Below the pieces are notes generated by a model that searched no databases, was not told the DNA's origin, and was given only the letters and a program-made list of their open reading frames with translations. Below, piece by piece: positions 7,917-13,196 of a stretch of DNA of 13,196 nucleotides. The stretch is from Aquifex sp. (GTDB taxonomy: Bacteria > Aquificota > Aquificia > Aquificales > Aquificaceae). The position numbers and the translations under genes are program-made. Position 1 is the stretch's first letter. Each line of letters starts with the position of its first letter. The stretch is from contig WFPV01000111.1 of NCBI GenBank assembly GCA_015487405.1, forward strand, positions 1 to 13,196, written 5' to 3'.

Positions 7917-9392
7917 ATGGAACAGTATAAAGCCAAGGCCTTAGAGTATCTGAACAGATTTAAGGAGCTTCCTTTTCAAAAAAAAGCCCTCATTCTGGGC
8001 GTTCCCCTATTTCTAATTGCTACCGCTTTAGCTTTACTTTTACTACTATCCCGAGAGGACTACGTAGTTTTATATACCGCCCTCGGAAGGGAGGACCTCA
8101 ACGCTATAGTCTCCGAGTTGGACAGACAGGGAATTAAATACAGAATATCCCCCGACGGTAGAACTATTTACGTTCCCGAGAGCGTAGCTAGGGAGCTGAG
8201 ACTCCAGCTTGCAGCAAAAGGAATACCAAAGAAGGGAGTTGTAGGTTACGAGATTTTCGACAAGGGAGGAATAGGACTCTCCCGCTTTCAACTTCAAGTA
8301 AACTACAAAAGGGCTATAGAGGGGGAGCTTGCAAGAACCATAATGAGCTTAAAGTGTGTAGACTTTGCGAGAGTTCACATAGCTCTTCCCGAAGACACAA
8401 TATTTGTAAGAGAAAGAGAAGAGGCAAAAGCCTCAGTTTTTTTAAAGCTTGTTCCCGGTTGTAAGCTAACACCGGAGCAAGTAAAAGCCATAAGAAACCT
8501 CGTTGCGGGAAGTGTGGAGAACCTTCCTCCCCAAAACGTGGTAGTTGTAGACGATAAGGGGAGGGACTTAACGGCGTATTTGGAAGAGGAAGAGGGGGGA
8601 AAACTCACGGAGGACCAAATAGAGATAAAGAGGAAGTTTGAGCAAGAACTCGAAAAGAAGATACGCAGAGTCTTGGAGCAAGCCCTCGGGTACGGAAAGG
8701 TTAGCGTAAGTGTCTCCGCAGAGCTTGACTTTTCAAAAATGAAAAAAAAGGAAGAACTATACGACCCGGACTTAACCGCAGTAGTGAGCGAGCAGAAGAA
8801 AAAAGAAAAAACCACAAAGATACAACCTCAAGGAATACCCGGAACCCAGGCAAACGTCCCCCCCGCACAGGGTAGAAACTTCACCGAGCAAACCCTAACC
8901 GAAAAGAAGGAAACTATAACCAATTACGAAGTGAGCAAGCGAGAAATCTATTACGAGGACGAGAGTATAAAGATTAAGCGAATAAGCGTGGGAGTTCTCG
9001 TAGACAAGAGTGTGAAGATAGACCCCAAAAAGTTGGAAGAGCTCATAGTTGCCTCCGCAGGACTTGACCCAAAGCGGGGAGATAAGGTGAGTGTAGTTCT
9101 AACGGAATTTACAGCCGCCAAACCGACGGTAAAGCCTACTCCTAAGAAGGTACCCCTATACGTTTACATAGTTCTCGGAGTTGCAAGCTTAGTATTTCTA
9201 GGCTTAATTACCTTCGGTATCTTAAGACTGTTAAAGAGGAAGAAAGAAGAAGTTCCCGTTCCTCCTACTTACGCCGTTACGCCACCTCCCGAAGAGGTAA
9301 AGAAGAGTCCTTACGAGGAGTTTATAGAACTCGTACAAAAGGAGCCCAAGAAAGCGGCAATAGTTTTAAAGAACTGGCTAAAGGAAGGTTAA
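7917..9392 (+). CDS. fliF: Flagellar MS-ring protein FliF
   Basis: A 491-residue membrane protein that forms the MS ring, the base on which the flagellum and export gate assemble. A first transmembrane segment lies at about 23-45 and a second at 413-438. The periplasmic part between them begins with the ring-building motifs (YVVLYTALGREDLNAIVSEL at 49-68), followed by ARVHIALPED at 151-160 and the low-complexity RBM3 insert (about 290-330). NYEVSK lies at 336-341. The cytoplasmic tail 464-491 (YEEFIELVQKEPKKAAIVLK) matches the FliG-binding end of FliF. At 491 residues it is shorter than the enteric form (about 550). The ATG follows the fliE stop by one base. fliG does not follow, because the cluster ends here: the TAA overlaps the purF stop on the opposite strand. 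Confidence 0.96.
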   Translation: MEQYKAKALEYLNRFKELPFQKKALILGVPLFLIATALALLLLLSREDYVVLYTALGREDLNAIVSELDRQGIKYRISPDGRTIYVPESVARELRLQLAAKGIPKKGVVGYEIFDKGGIGLSRFQLQVNYKRAIEGELARTIMSLKCVDFARVHIALPEDTIFVREREEAKASVFLKLVPGCKLTPEQVKAIRNLVAGSVENLPPQNVVVVDDKGRDLTAYLEEEEGGKLTEDQIEIKRKFEQELEKKIRRVLEQALGYGKVSVSVSAELDFSKMKKKEELYDPDLTAVVSEQKKKEKTTKIQPQGIPGTQANVPPAQGRNFTEQTLTEKKETITNYEVSKREIYYEDESIKIKRISVGVLVDKSVKIDPKKLEELIVASAGLDPKRGDKVSVVLTEFTAAKPTVKPTPKKVPLYVYIVLGVASLVFLGLITFGILRLLKRKKEEVPVPPTYAVTPPPEEVKKSPYEEFIELVQKEPKKAAIVLKNWLKEG

Positions 9393-10780
9393 ACCTTTGC
9401 AAGTTTGAGGTCCTCCACCTCAACCGGGTAGTTCAGGCTGAAGCAGGCGTCGCAGAACTCTTCCCTATTTCCTACGGCTTTTCTAAGTCCTTCTAAGGAA
9501 AGGTATTTAAGTGAATCAGCTTCAATGAACGTTCCTATTTCTTCTAAGGACATCCTGTTAGCTATGAGCTCTTCCTTGGTGGGAGTGTCTATTCCGTAAT
9601 AACAGGGACCAACCACGGGAGGAGAAGCTATCCTCAGGTGTACCTCCTTCGCTCCCGCTCTTCTCAACATAGTGATTATTCTTTTAGACGTAGTCCCCCT
9701 TACGAGACTATCGTCAATTACTACCACCCTCTTTCCCTTCAAAACTGCCCTGTTAGGGGAGAGCTTCATTAAAACCCGTAAGTTTCTGAGCTCCTGCGTA
9801 GGTTCTATGAAACTCCTACCCACGTAATGATTTCTAATAAGTCCGTATTCAAAGGGAATGCCCTTCTCCTCTGCGTATCCCAGAGCCGGAACAACCCCGG
9901 AGTCCGGGACAGGAATAACTACGTCCGCCTTTACATCGTCCTCACGGGCGAGCTGTCTCCCCATCTCCTTACGAACGTTGTAAACCCAGTCCCCGAAGAT
10001 GTAGCTATCCGGTCTTGCAAAGTAAACGAACTCAAATACACACATAGCTTTCCTGGGAGACTTGAAGGCTCTGTAACTCCTTATTCCCTTTTTATCTACA
10101 ACGAAGACCTCTCCCGAATAGATTTCCCTCCAGAACTCCGCCTCCAATATCTCGAAGGCACAGCTTTCGGAGGCGAAGAGAATGGTGTTTCCCTTTCTGC
10201 CTACGCAAAGGGGACGAAATCCGTAGGGGTCCCTAACAGCCACAAGTTTATCCCGAATCATATAAAGCACACTGTAGGCACCCTTAACCCTGCGAAGAAC
10301 GTGGAAGATGTACGGAAGTATTTTCCTATCTTCAGGATGAAGGTTTACCCCTTCCGGAATATAGGTATCTTCTCCGAGGAGGGATAAAAACAACTCCGAA
10401 TCCGAGCTGTATTCAAACTTAACACCCTTAGCTTCAAGCTCTCTCCTTAAGGAAAGAAAGTTAACGAGGTTTCCGTTGTGAACCACTGCCACTTTTCCGA
10501 GAGGGGTTTCTTTTACGATGGGCTGGGCGTTCACTCCTCCTGCGTTTCCCGCCGTGGAGTATCTTACGTGAGCTATTGCCATATCCCCCTTGAGCTTTTC
10601 AAGGTCTTCCTGCTTAATAGCCTCTATTACTCTCCCTGCCTTCTTCACCGAGTATATTTCTTTTCCGTCACAGGAGCTGATTCCGACACTTTCCTGACCT
10701 CTGTGTTGGAGGGAGTATATAAGGAAGTAGGCGTATTCCGGGGCGTGGGGAGATTTGTAAACACCGGCAATTCCACACAT
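9389..10780 (-). CDS. purF: Amidophosphoribosyltransferase PurF, Fe-S type
   Basis: A 463-residue enzyme for the first committed step of purine synthesis: PRPP plus glutamine gives phosphoribosylamine, glutamate and pyrophosphate. The N-terminal nucleophile is Cys2 (MCGIAGVYKS), exposed after Met removal. There is no propeptide, unlike Bacillus PurF. The glutaminase domain shows HRGQES at 26-31, RYSTAG at 73-78 and HNGNLVN at 101-107. The phosphoribosyl site is VVVIDDSLVRGTTS at 352-365. Cysteines at 247, 393, 443 and 446 (CVFEFVYFARPDS, GPCYYG, FCDAC) fit the four ligands of the [4Fe-4S] cluster known in the Bacillus enzyme. No Shine-Dalgarno precedes the ATG at 10780. A TATATT -10 at 10792-10797 implies an almost leaderless transcript. 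It diverges from pyrF. Confidence 0.97.
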   Translation of the reverse strand: MCGIAGVYKSPHAPEYAYFLIYSLQHRGQESVGISSCDGKEIYSVKKAGRVIEAIKQEDLEKLKGDMAIAHVRYSTAGNAGGVNAQPIVKETPLGKVAVVHNGNLVNFLSLRRELEAKGVKFEYSSDSELFLSLLGEDTYIPEGVNLHPEDRKILPYIFHVLRRVKGAYSVLYMIRDKLVAVRDPYGFRPLCVGRKGNTILFASESCAFEILEAEFWREIYSGEVFVVDKKGIRSYRAFKSPRKAMCVFEFVYFARPDSYIFGDWVYNVRKEMGRQLAREDDVKADVVIPVPDSGVVPALGYAEEKGIPFEYGLIRNHYVGRSFIEPTQELRNLRVLMKLSPNRAVLKGKRVVVIDDSLVRGTTSKRIITMLRRAGAKEVHLRIASPPVVGPCYYGIDTPTKEELIANRMSLEEIGTFIEADSLKYLSLEGLRKAVGNREEFCDACFSLNYPVEVEDLKLAKV

Positions 10781-10791
10781 TACATCTATTT

Positions 10792-10797
10792 AATATA
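10792..10797 (-). promoter_or_regulatory. Candidate -10 element of purF
   Basis: TATATT on the minus strand, 12 bases before the purF ATG. A 17-base spacer would put the -35 position at 10815-10820, inside the inverted repeat, where the bases (ACCGCC) do not resemble TTGACA. This suggests an activator-dependent or weak promoter. Confidence 0.35.
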
Positions 10798-10805
10798 TTT
10801 TGAAG

Positions 10806-10820
10806 ACCGCCTTCGGCGGT
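10806..10820. promoter_or_regulatory. Perfect inverted repeat between purF and pyrF, candidate shared operator
   Basis: ACCGCC-TTC-GGCGGT is a perfect six-base-pair inverted repeat with a three-base centre, GC-rich within otherwise AT-rich DNA. It lies midway in the 68-base gap between the divergent purF and pyrF starts and covers the expected -35 positions of both. It could be a protein-binding site. A terminator is unlikely because no T run follows it on either strand. Confidence 0.45.
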
Positions 10821-10831
10821 ATTTAAAACCT

Positions 10832-10837
10832 TATAAA
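10832..10837 (+). promoter_or_regulatory. Candidate -10 element of pyrF
   Basis: TATAAA, part of TATAAAAT, lies 11 bases before the pyrF ATG, so the transcript would be almost leaderless. The -35 position (10809-10814, GCCTTC) falls within the inverted repeat and is far from consensus. Confidence 0.35.
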
Positions 10838-10848
10838 ATAACTTTCCT

Positions 10849-11544
10849 ATGGCTCGTTTATGCGTAGCTTTAGACTTAGAGTGGGAAAGGGCTATAAGGA
10901 TTGTTAGAGACCTGTACGACTTCTTTGAAACTTATCCCCTGATAATGAAAATAGGTCATAGGATTTACCTCGAAAGGGGAGGGCAAGCCGTAAAGGAGCT
11001 CAAGGAAGAATTTCCTTACGAAGTCTTCTTGGACCTAAAGCTTCATGATATTCCCTCAGTTGTCGGGAAAGCTGTAGAGATGATTAACGAGCTTGGAGCG
11101 GATTACACTACTATTCACCTCCTCGGCGGTGAGACAATGATTGAGGAGGCTGTAAGGAAAAAAGGCAACGTGAAACTTCTCGGCGTCAGTATCTTGACAT
11201 CCCACGGGGAGGAGTACAGAGATTATCTGAAGAGCGGATTTGAAACCTTAAAGGATTTAGTTTTGCATCTTGCAAAAACGGGAATAGATAGGGGAGTCGA
11301 CGGTATAGTGTGCTCGGGAGAGGAGGTAGAGTTTTTGAAGAAGAATATCGATAAGGACTTCATAGCGGTGGTCCCGGGAGTGAGAATCAAGAAGGATAAA
11401 AGGCAGGACCAGCGGAGGGTTCTCACCCCTGCCGAAGCAGTTAAAAGAGGAGCGGACATAATAGTTATAGGTAGAGAGATAACGGAAAGTAAAAATCCCG
11501 TTTACGTAGTAGAAAGAGCTTTAAAGCTTATAGGAGAGATTTAG
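10849..11544 (+). CDS. pyrF: Orotidine 5'-phosphate decarboxylase
   Basis: A 231-residue enzyme for the last step of UMP synthesis, decarboxylating OMP. The catalytic D-x-K-x-x-D is D62-L-K64-L-H-D67 in FLDLKLHDIPSVVGKA (60-75). The barrel start LCVALDL (4-10), K34 in MKIG, the phosphate-binding VVPGVR at 174-179 and IVIGREIT at 204-211 complete the fingerprint. Length is typical for the bacterial group. The ATG at 10849 has no Shine-Dalgarno. It follows a TATAAA box closely and is divergent from purF, pairing purine and pyrimidine synthesis around one control region. Its TAG overlaps the TAA of a truncated minus-strand gene by four bases. Confidence 0.97.
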   Translation: MARLCVALDLEWERAIRIVRDLYDFFETYPLIMKIGHRIYLERGGQAVKELKEEFPYEVFLDLKLHDIPSVVGKAVEMINELGADYTTIHLLGGETMIEEAVRKKGNVKLLGVSILTSHGEEYRDYLKSGFETLKDLVLHLAKTGIDRGVDGIVCSGEEVEFLKKNIDKDFIAVVPGVRIKKDKRQDQRRVLTPAEAVKRGADIIVIGREITESKNPVYVVERALKLIGEI

Positions 11545-11669
11545 CAATTTCGGGTTATATAATACTTGATGTTTGCGGAAAAGTTCTTAAGGTCGTTAAT
11601 CAACTTCCCGTTCTTATTCCACTCTTCGGCGTATGCCTTTATCCATTCTTCCGAGAGAAACTTATACAT
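11541..11669 (-). pseudogene. SCP-2-like gene fragment, truncated at the pyrF end
   Basis: A 42-codon frame starting MYKFLSEEWIKAYAEEWNKN and ending YYITRNC. A strong Shine-Dalgarno, GGAGGT at 11674-11679, lies four bases before the ATG at 11669. The peptide resembles the N-terminal segment of SCP-2 (sterol carrier) domain proteins, in which a FLS-x-EW helix is followed by a beta strand (FSANIKYYI). Those proteins are usually over 100 residues and bind hydrophobic ligands, so about two-thirds is missing. The resemblance ends within about 15 bases of the pyrF stop, suggesting that a rearrangement joined pyrF to a once complete gene. Alternatively it is a real microprotein, since its translation signals are intact. 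It lies 33 bases behind the UGA-interrupted gene and is probably in the same sigma-54 transcript. The family call is by eye. Confidence 0.5.
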
Positions 11670-11702
11670 AACTACCTCCAAAGGAAGGGAAAAGGGAGAG
11701 GC

Positions 11703-12047
11703 TCAGCCCCCCGCCTCCTCCGCTAAGGCTTTGAAGACCTCGTTAAAGGAAACCTCGTCGTTCTTCACGAAAACTCCCACGTTTCCCATCACGCAAACCG
11801 AATACTTGGGTCCCGTAAGTGCCCAGCCCTTTAAGGGTGTCCACTCTTTTCAAGAAAATGCGGTGTATCCGTCCGCCTGCATCTTAGCCATGGCGTTGTT
11901 TGCCGCACACATTTCTGCAGCCATTGCAGCTTCTTCTTCGGTTATGTCTCCTTTGTAAGCTACGAGCTTTCCGTCGTCGGTGAACTCTCCCGCGGCAACC
12001 GCCCCGGGAAGGGACATAAGCTCTTTTAATTTGCTCAAGGTAGCCAT
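11703..12047 (-). CDS. DUF2173-like small protein interrupted by one in-frame UGA
   Basis: The frame starts at an ATG at 12047 with an excellent Shine-Dalgarno (AGGAGGTG, 12054-12061, six bases upstream) and opens MATLSKLKELMSLPGAVAAG. After 65 codons it meets TGA at 11850-11852, then continues in the same frame for 48 sense codons (KEWTPLKGWALTGPKYSVCV, then a GNVGVFVKNDE stretch) to a final TGA at 11703-11705. The joined product of 114 residues matches, as I remember it, the length and pattern of the DUF2173 family of small cytoplasmic proteins without known function: LPGAVAAGEF near the start, MCAANNAMAKMQADGY at 46-61, and YSVCVMGNVGVFV near the end. Cys47 and Cys85 stand in conserved-looking stretches. 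Codon character is the same on both sides. It is controlled by the sigma-54 promoter at 12087-12102. Selenocysteine, readthrough, nonsense mutation and sequence error all remain possible. An in-frame ATG at 12074 upstream was rejected because the ribosome site favours 12047. Confidence 0.7.
11850..11852 (-). other. In-frame UGA at codon 66 of the DUF2173-like gene
   Basis: The context on the minus strand is TTT TCT TGA AAA GAG TGG. The next base is A, which generally favours readthrough less than C but is compatible with selenocysteine insertion. A change of one base would restore Gly (GGA), Cys (TGC or TGT) or Trp (TGG). Confidence 0.7.
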
Positions 12048-12086
12048 GCTTCCCACCTCCTGATGTTTTTTCATTACGTTTATGAA

Positions 12087-12102
12087 GCAAAGAGCGTGCC
12101 AA
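12087..12102 (-). promoter_or_regulatory. Sigma-54 (RpoN) promoter of the DUF2173-like gene
   Basis: On the minus strand TTGGCACG (12095-12102), four bases, then TTGC (12087-12090). This is a near-perfect match to the sigma-54 consensus TGGCACG-N4-TTGC, with the invariant GG and GC separated by exactly ten bases. The predicted start is near 12075, giving a leader of about 28 nt that holds the AGGAGGTG ribosome site of the gene at 12047. Transcription from it should require an NtrC-family activator. Confidence 0.85.
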
Positions 12103-12163
12103 AAGGTGGAAAATAAAAAGCCTTGAAAATCAAAAATTTAAAGGGAGGGAATTTTTAGGAAAA

Positions 12164-12192
12164 TGTTGCAGTGTTGCAACAGTGTTGCAACA
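12164..12192. promoter_or_regulatory. Tandem TGTTGCAACA palindromes, candidate activator (enhancer) site
   Basis: TGTTGCA (12164-12170) is followed by two perfect ten-base palindromes TGTTGCAACA at 12172-12181 and 12183-12192, each separated by a single G. The two palindromes are 11 bases apart centre to centre, about one helical turn. They lie roughly 90-117 bases upstream of the predicted sigma-54 start, the usual place for an NtrC-family binding site. The remainder of the gap 12103-12163 is AT-rich with no other clear feature. Confidence 0.6.
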
Positions 12193-12208
12193 GGATGATG
12201 CAGAGGTG

Positions 12209-12847
12209 CTACTTTCTTTCTAACAGATATCCCACGAGAGGGGGAAGCCAACAGAGGTTTGCAGCGATTGTTTCAAGAGCGGTCAGGGTGTTGGTCGTCG
12301 GAGAAAATCCGAGAAGTCTCACAGTAAGGAGACCAACCGGAACGATTAAGATAACTCCCAGGCTCGCAAGCCCGACGGGATTTTTTAGATAACTGATAAA
12401 ACCTCCAATAAAAGAGCCTTCCTTTTTTGACAGGTAAAGCAGTATCCCCACCGTTCCCCCTATCTGGTCCGACATTGCGTAAAAGTATGGGATGTAGAAG
12501 CCTTCCCAGGAGTAAACGTTAACACCGAGCGCTCTGCTCCCGAAATCCACAATCCAGGGGAATATTAAGCCTATAAACTTGCCCCAGCCGTATGCCTGCG
12601 CTAAAGAGAGAGCCTTTCCTTGGATCCTCTTCTTTATGGCGAAGATTCCCTCAAATATGCTCTCCCCTTCCCCGCTGAAGGTTCTGACTATCCACTCGGT
12701 TATTGGATTTTGCTTGAGGTTTAGGAAATCAAATATAAAACCGAAGAGGAGACCGAGGGAAAATCCCCCGAGGGTATATTTTAATAACTCCCCGAACTCC
12801 TCCTCTTCCGGTTCCTCTAATTCTTTCTCTTTCTCTTCCCTTACCAT
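12209..12847 (-). CDS. Unknown integral membrane protein coupled to rpsG
   Basis: I do not recognise the family. The 212-residue protein begins with a very acidic soluble segment (EEKEKELEEPEEEE within residues 4-17), then about five hydrophobic stretches: roughly 25-42, 88-103, 116-139, 158-178 and 188-208. The loop around 45-80 is polar (FSGEGESIFEGIFAIKKRIQ). A possible Asp-bearing motif, FYAMSDQIGGTVG, lies at 122-134. No catalytic or binding signature is clear. The ATG at 12847 overlaps the rpsG stop by seven bases (ATGGTAA), so translation is probably coupled and the gene shares the ribosomal protein transcript. The start has no own Shine-Dalgarno. It could be a transporter-like or membrane-organising protein. 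Nothing in the sequence settles this. Confidence 0.75.
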   Translation of the reverse strand: MVREEKEKELEEPEEEEFGELLKYTLGGFSLGLLFGFIFDFLNLKQNPITEWIVRTFSGEGESIFEGIFAIKKRIQGKALSLAQAYGWGKFIGLIFPWIVDFGSRALGVNVYSWEGFYIPYFYAMSDQIGGTVGILLYLSKKEGSFIGGFISYLKNPVGLASLGVILIVPVGLLTVRLLGFSPTTNTLTALETIAANLCWLPPLVGYLLERK

Positions 12848-13196
12848 CTGAAGTGGGAGAAGACCATGTTAGCCTGAGCCATTCTGTGGGTTTCTTCCTT
12901 CTTCTTGTATGCTCCGCCTTTTTCGTTGAGGGCGTCAAGGAGCTCCGCTTTTAGTCTCTCTATCATGGTGTATTGTCCTCTGGTTCTGGGTCTTTCCTTT
13001 GCCGCTTCTACGAGCCACTTGAGGGCTAAGCTTATCTGTCTCCTTTCTGGAACCTCTATGGGAACTTGGTAGGTAGCTCCTCCCACTCTACGGGGTCTCA
13101 CTTCCCATTCGGGCTTTAGTTTCTCAACGACTTTGTGGAGTAGCTCAACGGGGTGCATGTTAACCTCTTTCGCAGCTTCTTCCAGAGCGGTGTAGA
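12841..13196 (-). CDS. rpsG: 30S ribosomal protein S7, C-terminal part
   Basis: The last 117 codons of S7, running off the right edge (so its start lies outside). The visible sequence enters at YTALEEAAKEVNMHPVELLH and ends ETHRMAQANMVFSHFRW, the highly conserved S7 C-terminus. VRPRRVGGATYQVPIEV is the family signature for contacts with the 3' major domain of 16S rRNA. S7 nucleates assembly of the 30S head and lines the exit site. An internal Met (13158) could be mistaken for a start, but the homologous sequence continues upstream in frame. It belongs to the conserved str operon in most bacteria (rpsL-rpsG-fusA-tuf). Here the following gene is an unknown membrane protein rather than fusA. Confidence 0.97.
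   Translation of the reverse strand, partial: YTALEEAAKEVNMHPVELLHKVVEKLKPEWEVRPRRVGGATYQVPIEVPERRQISLALKWLVEAAKERPRTRGQYTMIERLKAELLDALNEKGGAYKKKEETHRMAQANMVFSHFRW

Noticed and set aside
9827..10387. 186-codon plus-strand open frame
   Set aside because: It lies wholly antisense to purF, whose motifs are intact, and shows no ribosome site or recognisable domain.
10806..10820. Inverted repeat as a rho-independent terminator
   Set aside because: It lies upstream of both divergent genes and is followed by ATTTAAAA or CTTCAAAA rather than a T run.
11703..11850. Frameshift as the cause of the broken DUF2173-like frame
   Set aside because: The downstream part continues in exactly the same frame (147 bases from stop to stop), so only the TGA interrupts it.
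11566..11958. 130-codon plus-strand open frame
   Set aside because: It is antisense to the SCP-2-like fragment and the DUF2173-like gene, with an Ala/Ser-rich shadow composition and no ribosome site.
12164..12192. NifA site (TGT-N10-ACA)
   Set aside because: The TGT and ACA spacings present do not include ten bases in a convincing arrangement; perfect TGTTGCAACA palindromes describe the array better.
12164..12192. CRISPR repeats
   Set aside because: Units are only ten bases with single-base spacing, unlike repeats of about 30 bases with unique spacers.
12171..12392. Plus-strand open frame starting inside the palindrome array
   Set aside because: It overlaps the activator-site repeat and the membrane protein gene in antisense; the Arg-rich translation looks like a shadow.
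12884..13158. S7 starting at the internal Met at 13158
   Set aside because: The S7-like sequence continues in frame upstream of that Met to the window edge, so the gene is partial, not short.
1..13196. tRNA, rRNA, insertion sequences or prophage genes
   Set aside because: No cloverleaf, rRNA-like stretch, transposase motif or terminal inverted repeat was seen; gene spacing leaves almost no room for them.

Overview
The window looks like chromosomal DNA of a hyperthermophilic member of the Aquificales, close to Aquifex aeolicus. Proteins are rich in Lys, Glu and Tyr. Genes are packed with almost no spacers. The left edge holds the start of a ferredoxin-type subunit of a 2-oxoacid:ferredoxin oxidoreductase, as expected for a reductive TCA cycle organism. 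There is an Fe-S type PurF, a flagellar gene cluster and a textbook sigma-54 promoter. The assignment comes from protein character and gene content read by eye, not from a search.

Layout. (1) 1-143, minus: partial ferredoxin-like oxidoreductase subunit with a good sigma-70 type promoter and Shine-Dalgarno. (2) 233-1213, plus: dprA. (3) 1210-3454, minus: mreD and mrdA (PBP2), overlapping, a cell-elongation pair. (4) 3499-9392, plus: one tightly packed flagellar transcription unit. It starts with an unknown exported coiled-coil protein, then a FliK-like hook-length protein, an unknown exported TPR protein, flgB, flgC, fliE and fliF (proximal rod and MS ring). (5) 9389-10780 minus purF and 10849-11544 plus pyrF are divergent, with a perfect inverted repeat midway between them. 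(6) 11541-12047, minus: an SCP-2-like fragment cut off at the pyrF end, preceded by a DUF2173-like gene interrupted by one in-frame TGA. (7) 12087-12192: sigma-54 promoter and tandem TGTTGCAACA palindromes, a candidate enhancer site for the gene pair in (6). (8) 12209-12847, minus: unknown membrane protein translationally overlapped with rpsG (12841-13196, partial at the right edge).

The most interesting part is 11541-12192. A small conserved-looking cytoplasmic protein is driven by a near-perfect sigma-54 promoter with an upstream activator array, and its reading frame is broken only by a UGA. The possibilities are selenocysteine, programmed readthrough, a nonsense mutation or a sequence error. 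All three convergent gene junctions in the window overlap by exactly four bases through shared TTAA/TTAG stop codons, which leaves no room for conventional terminators there.
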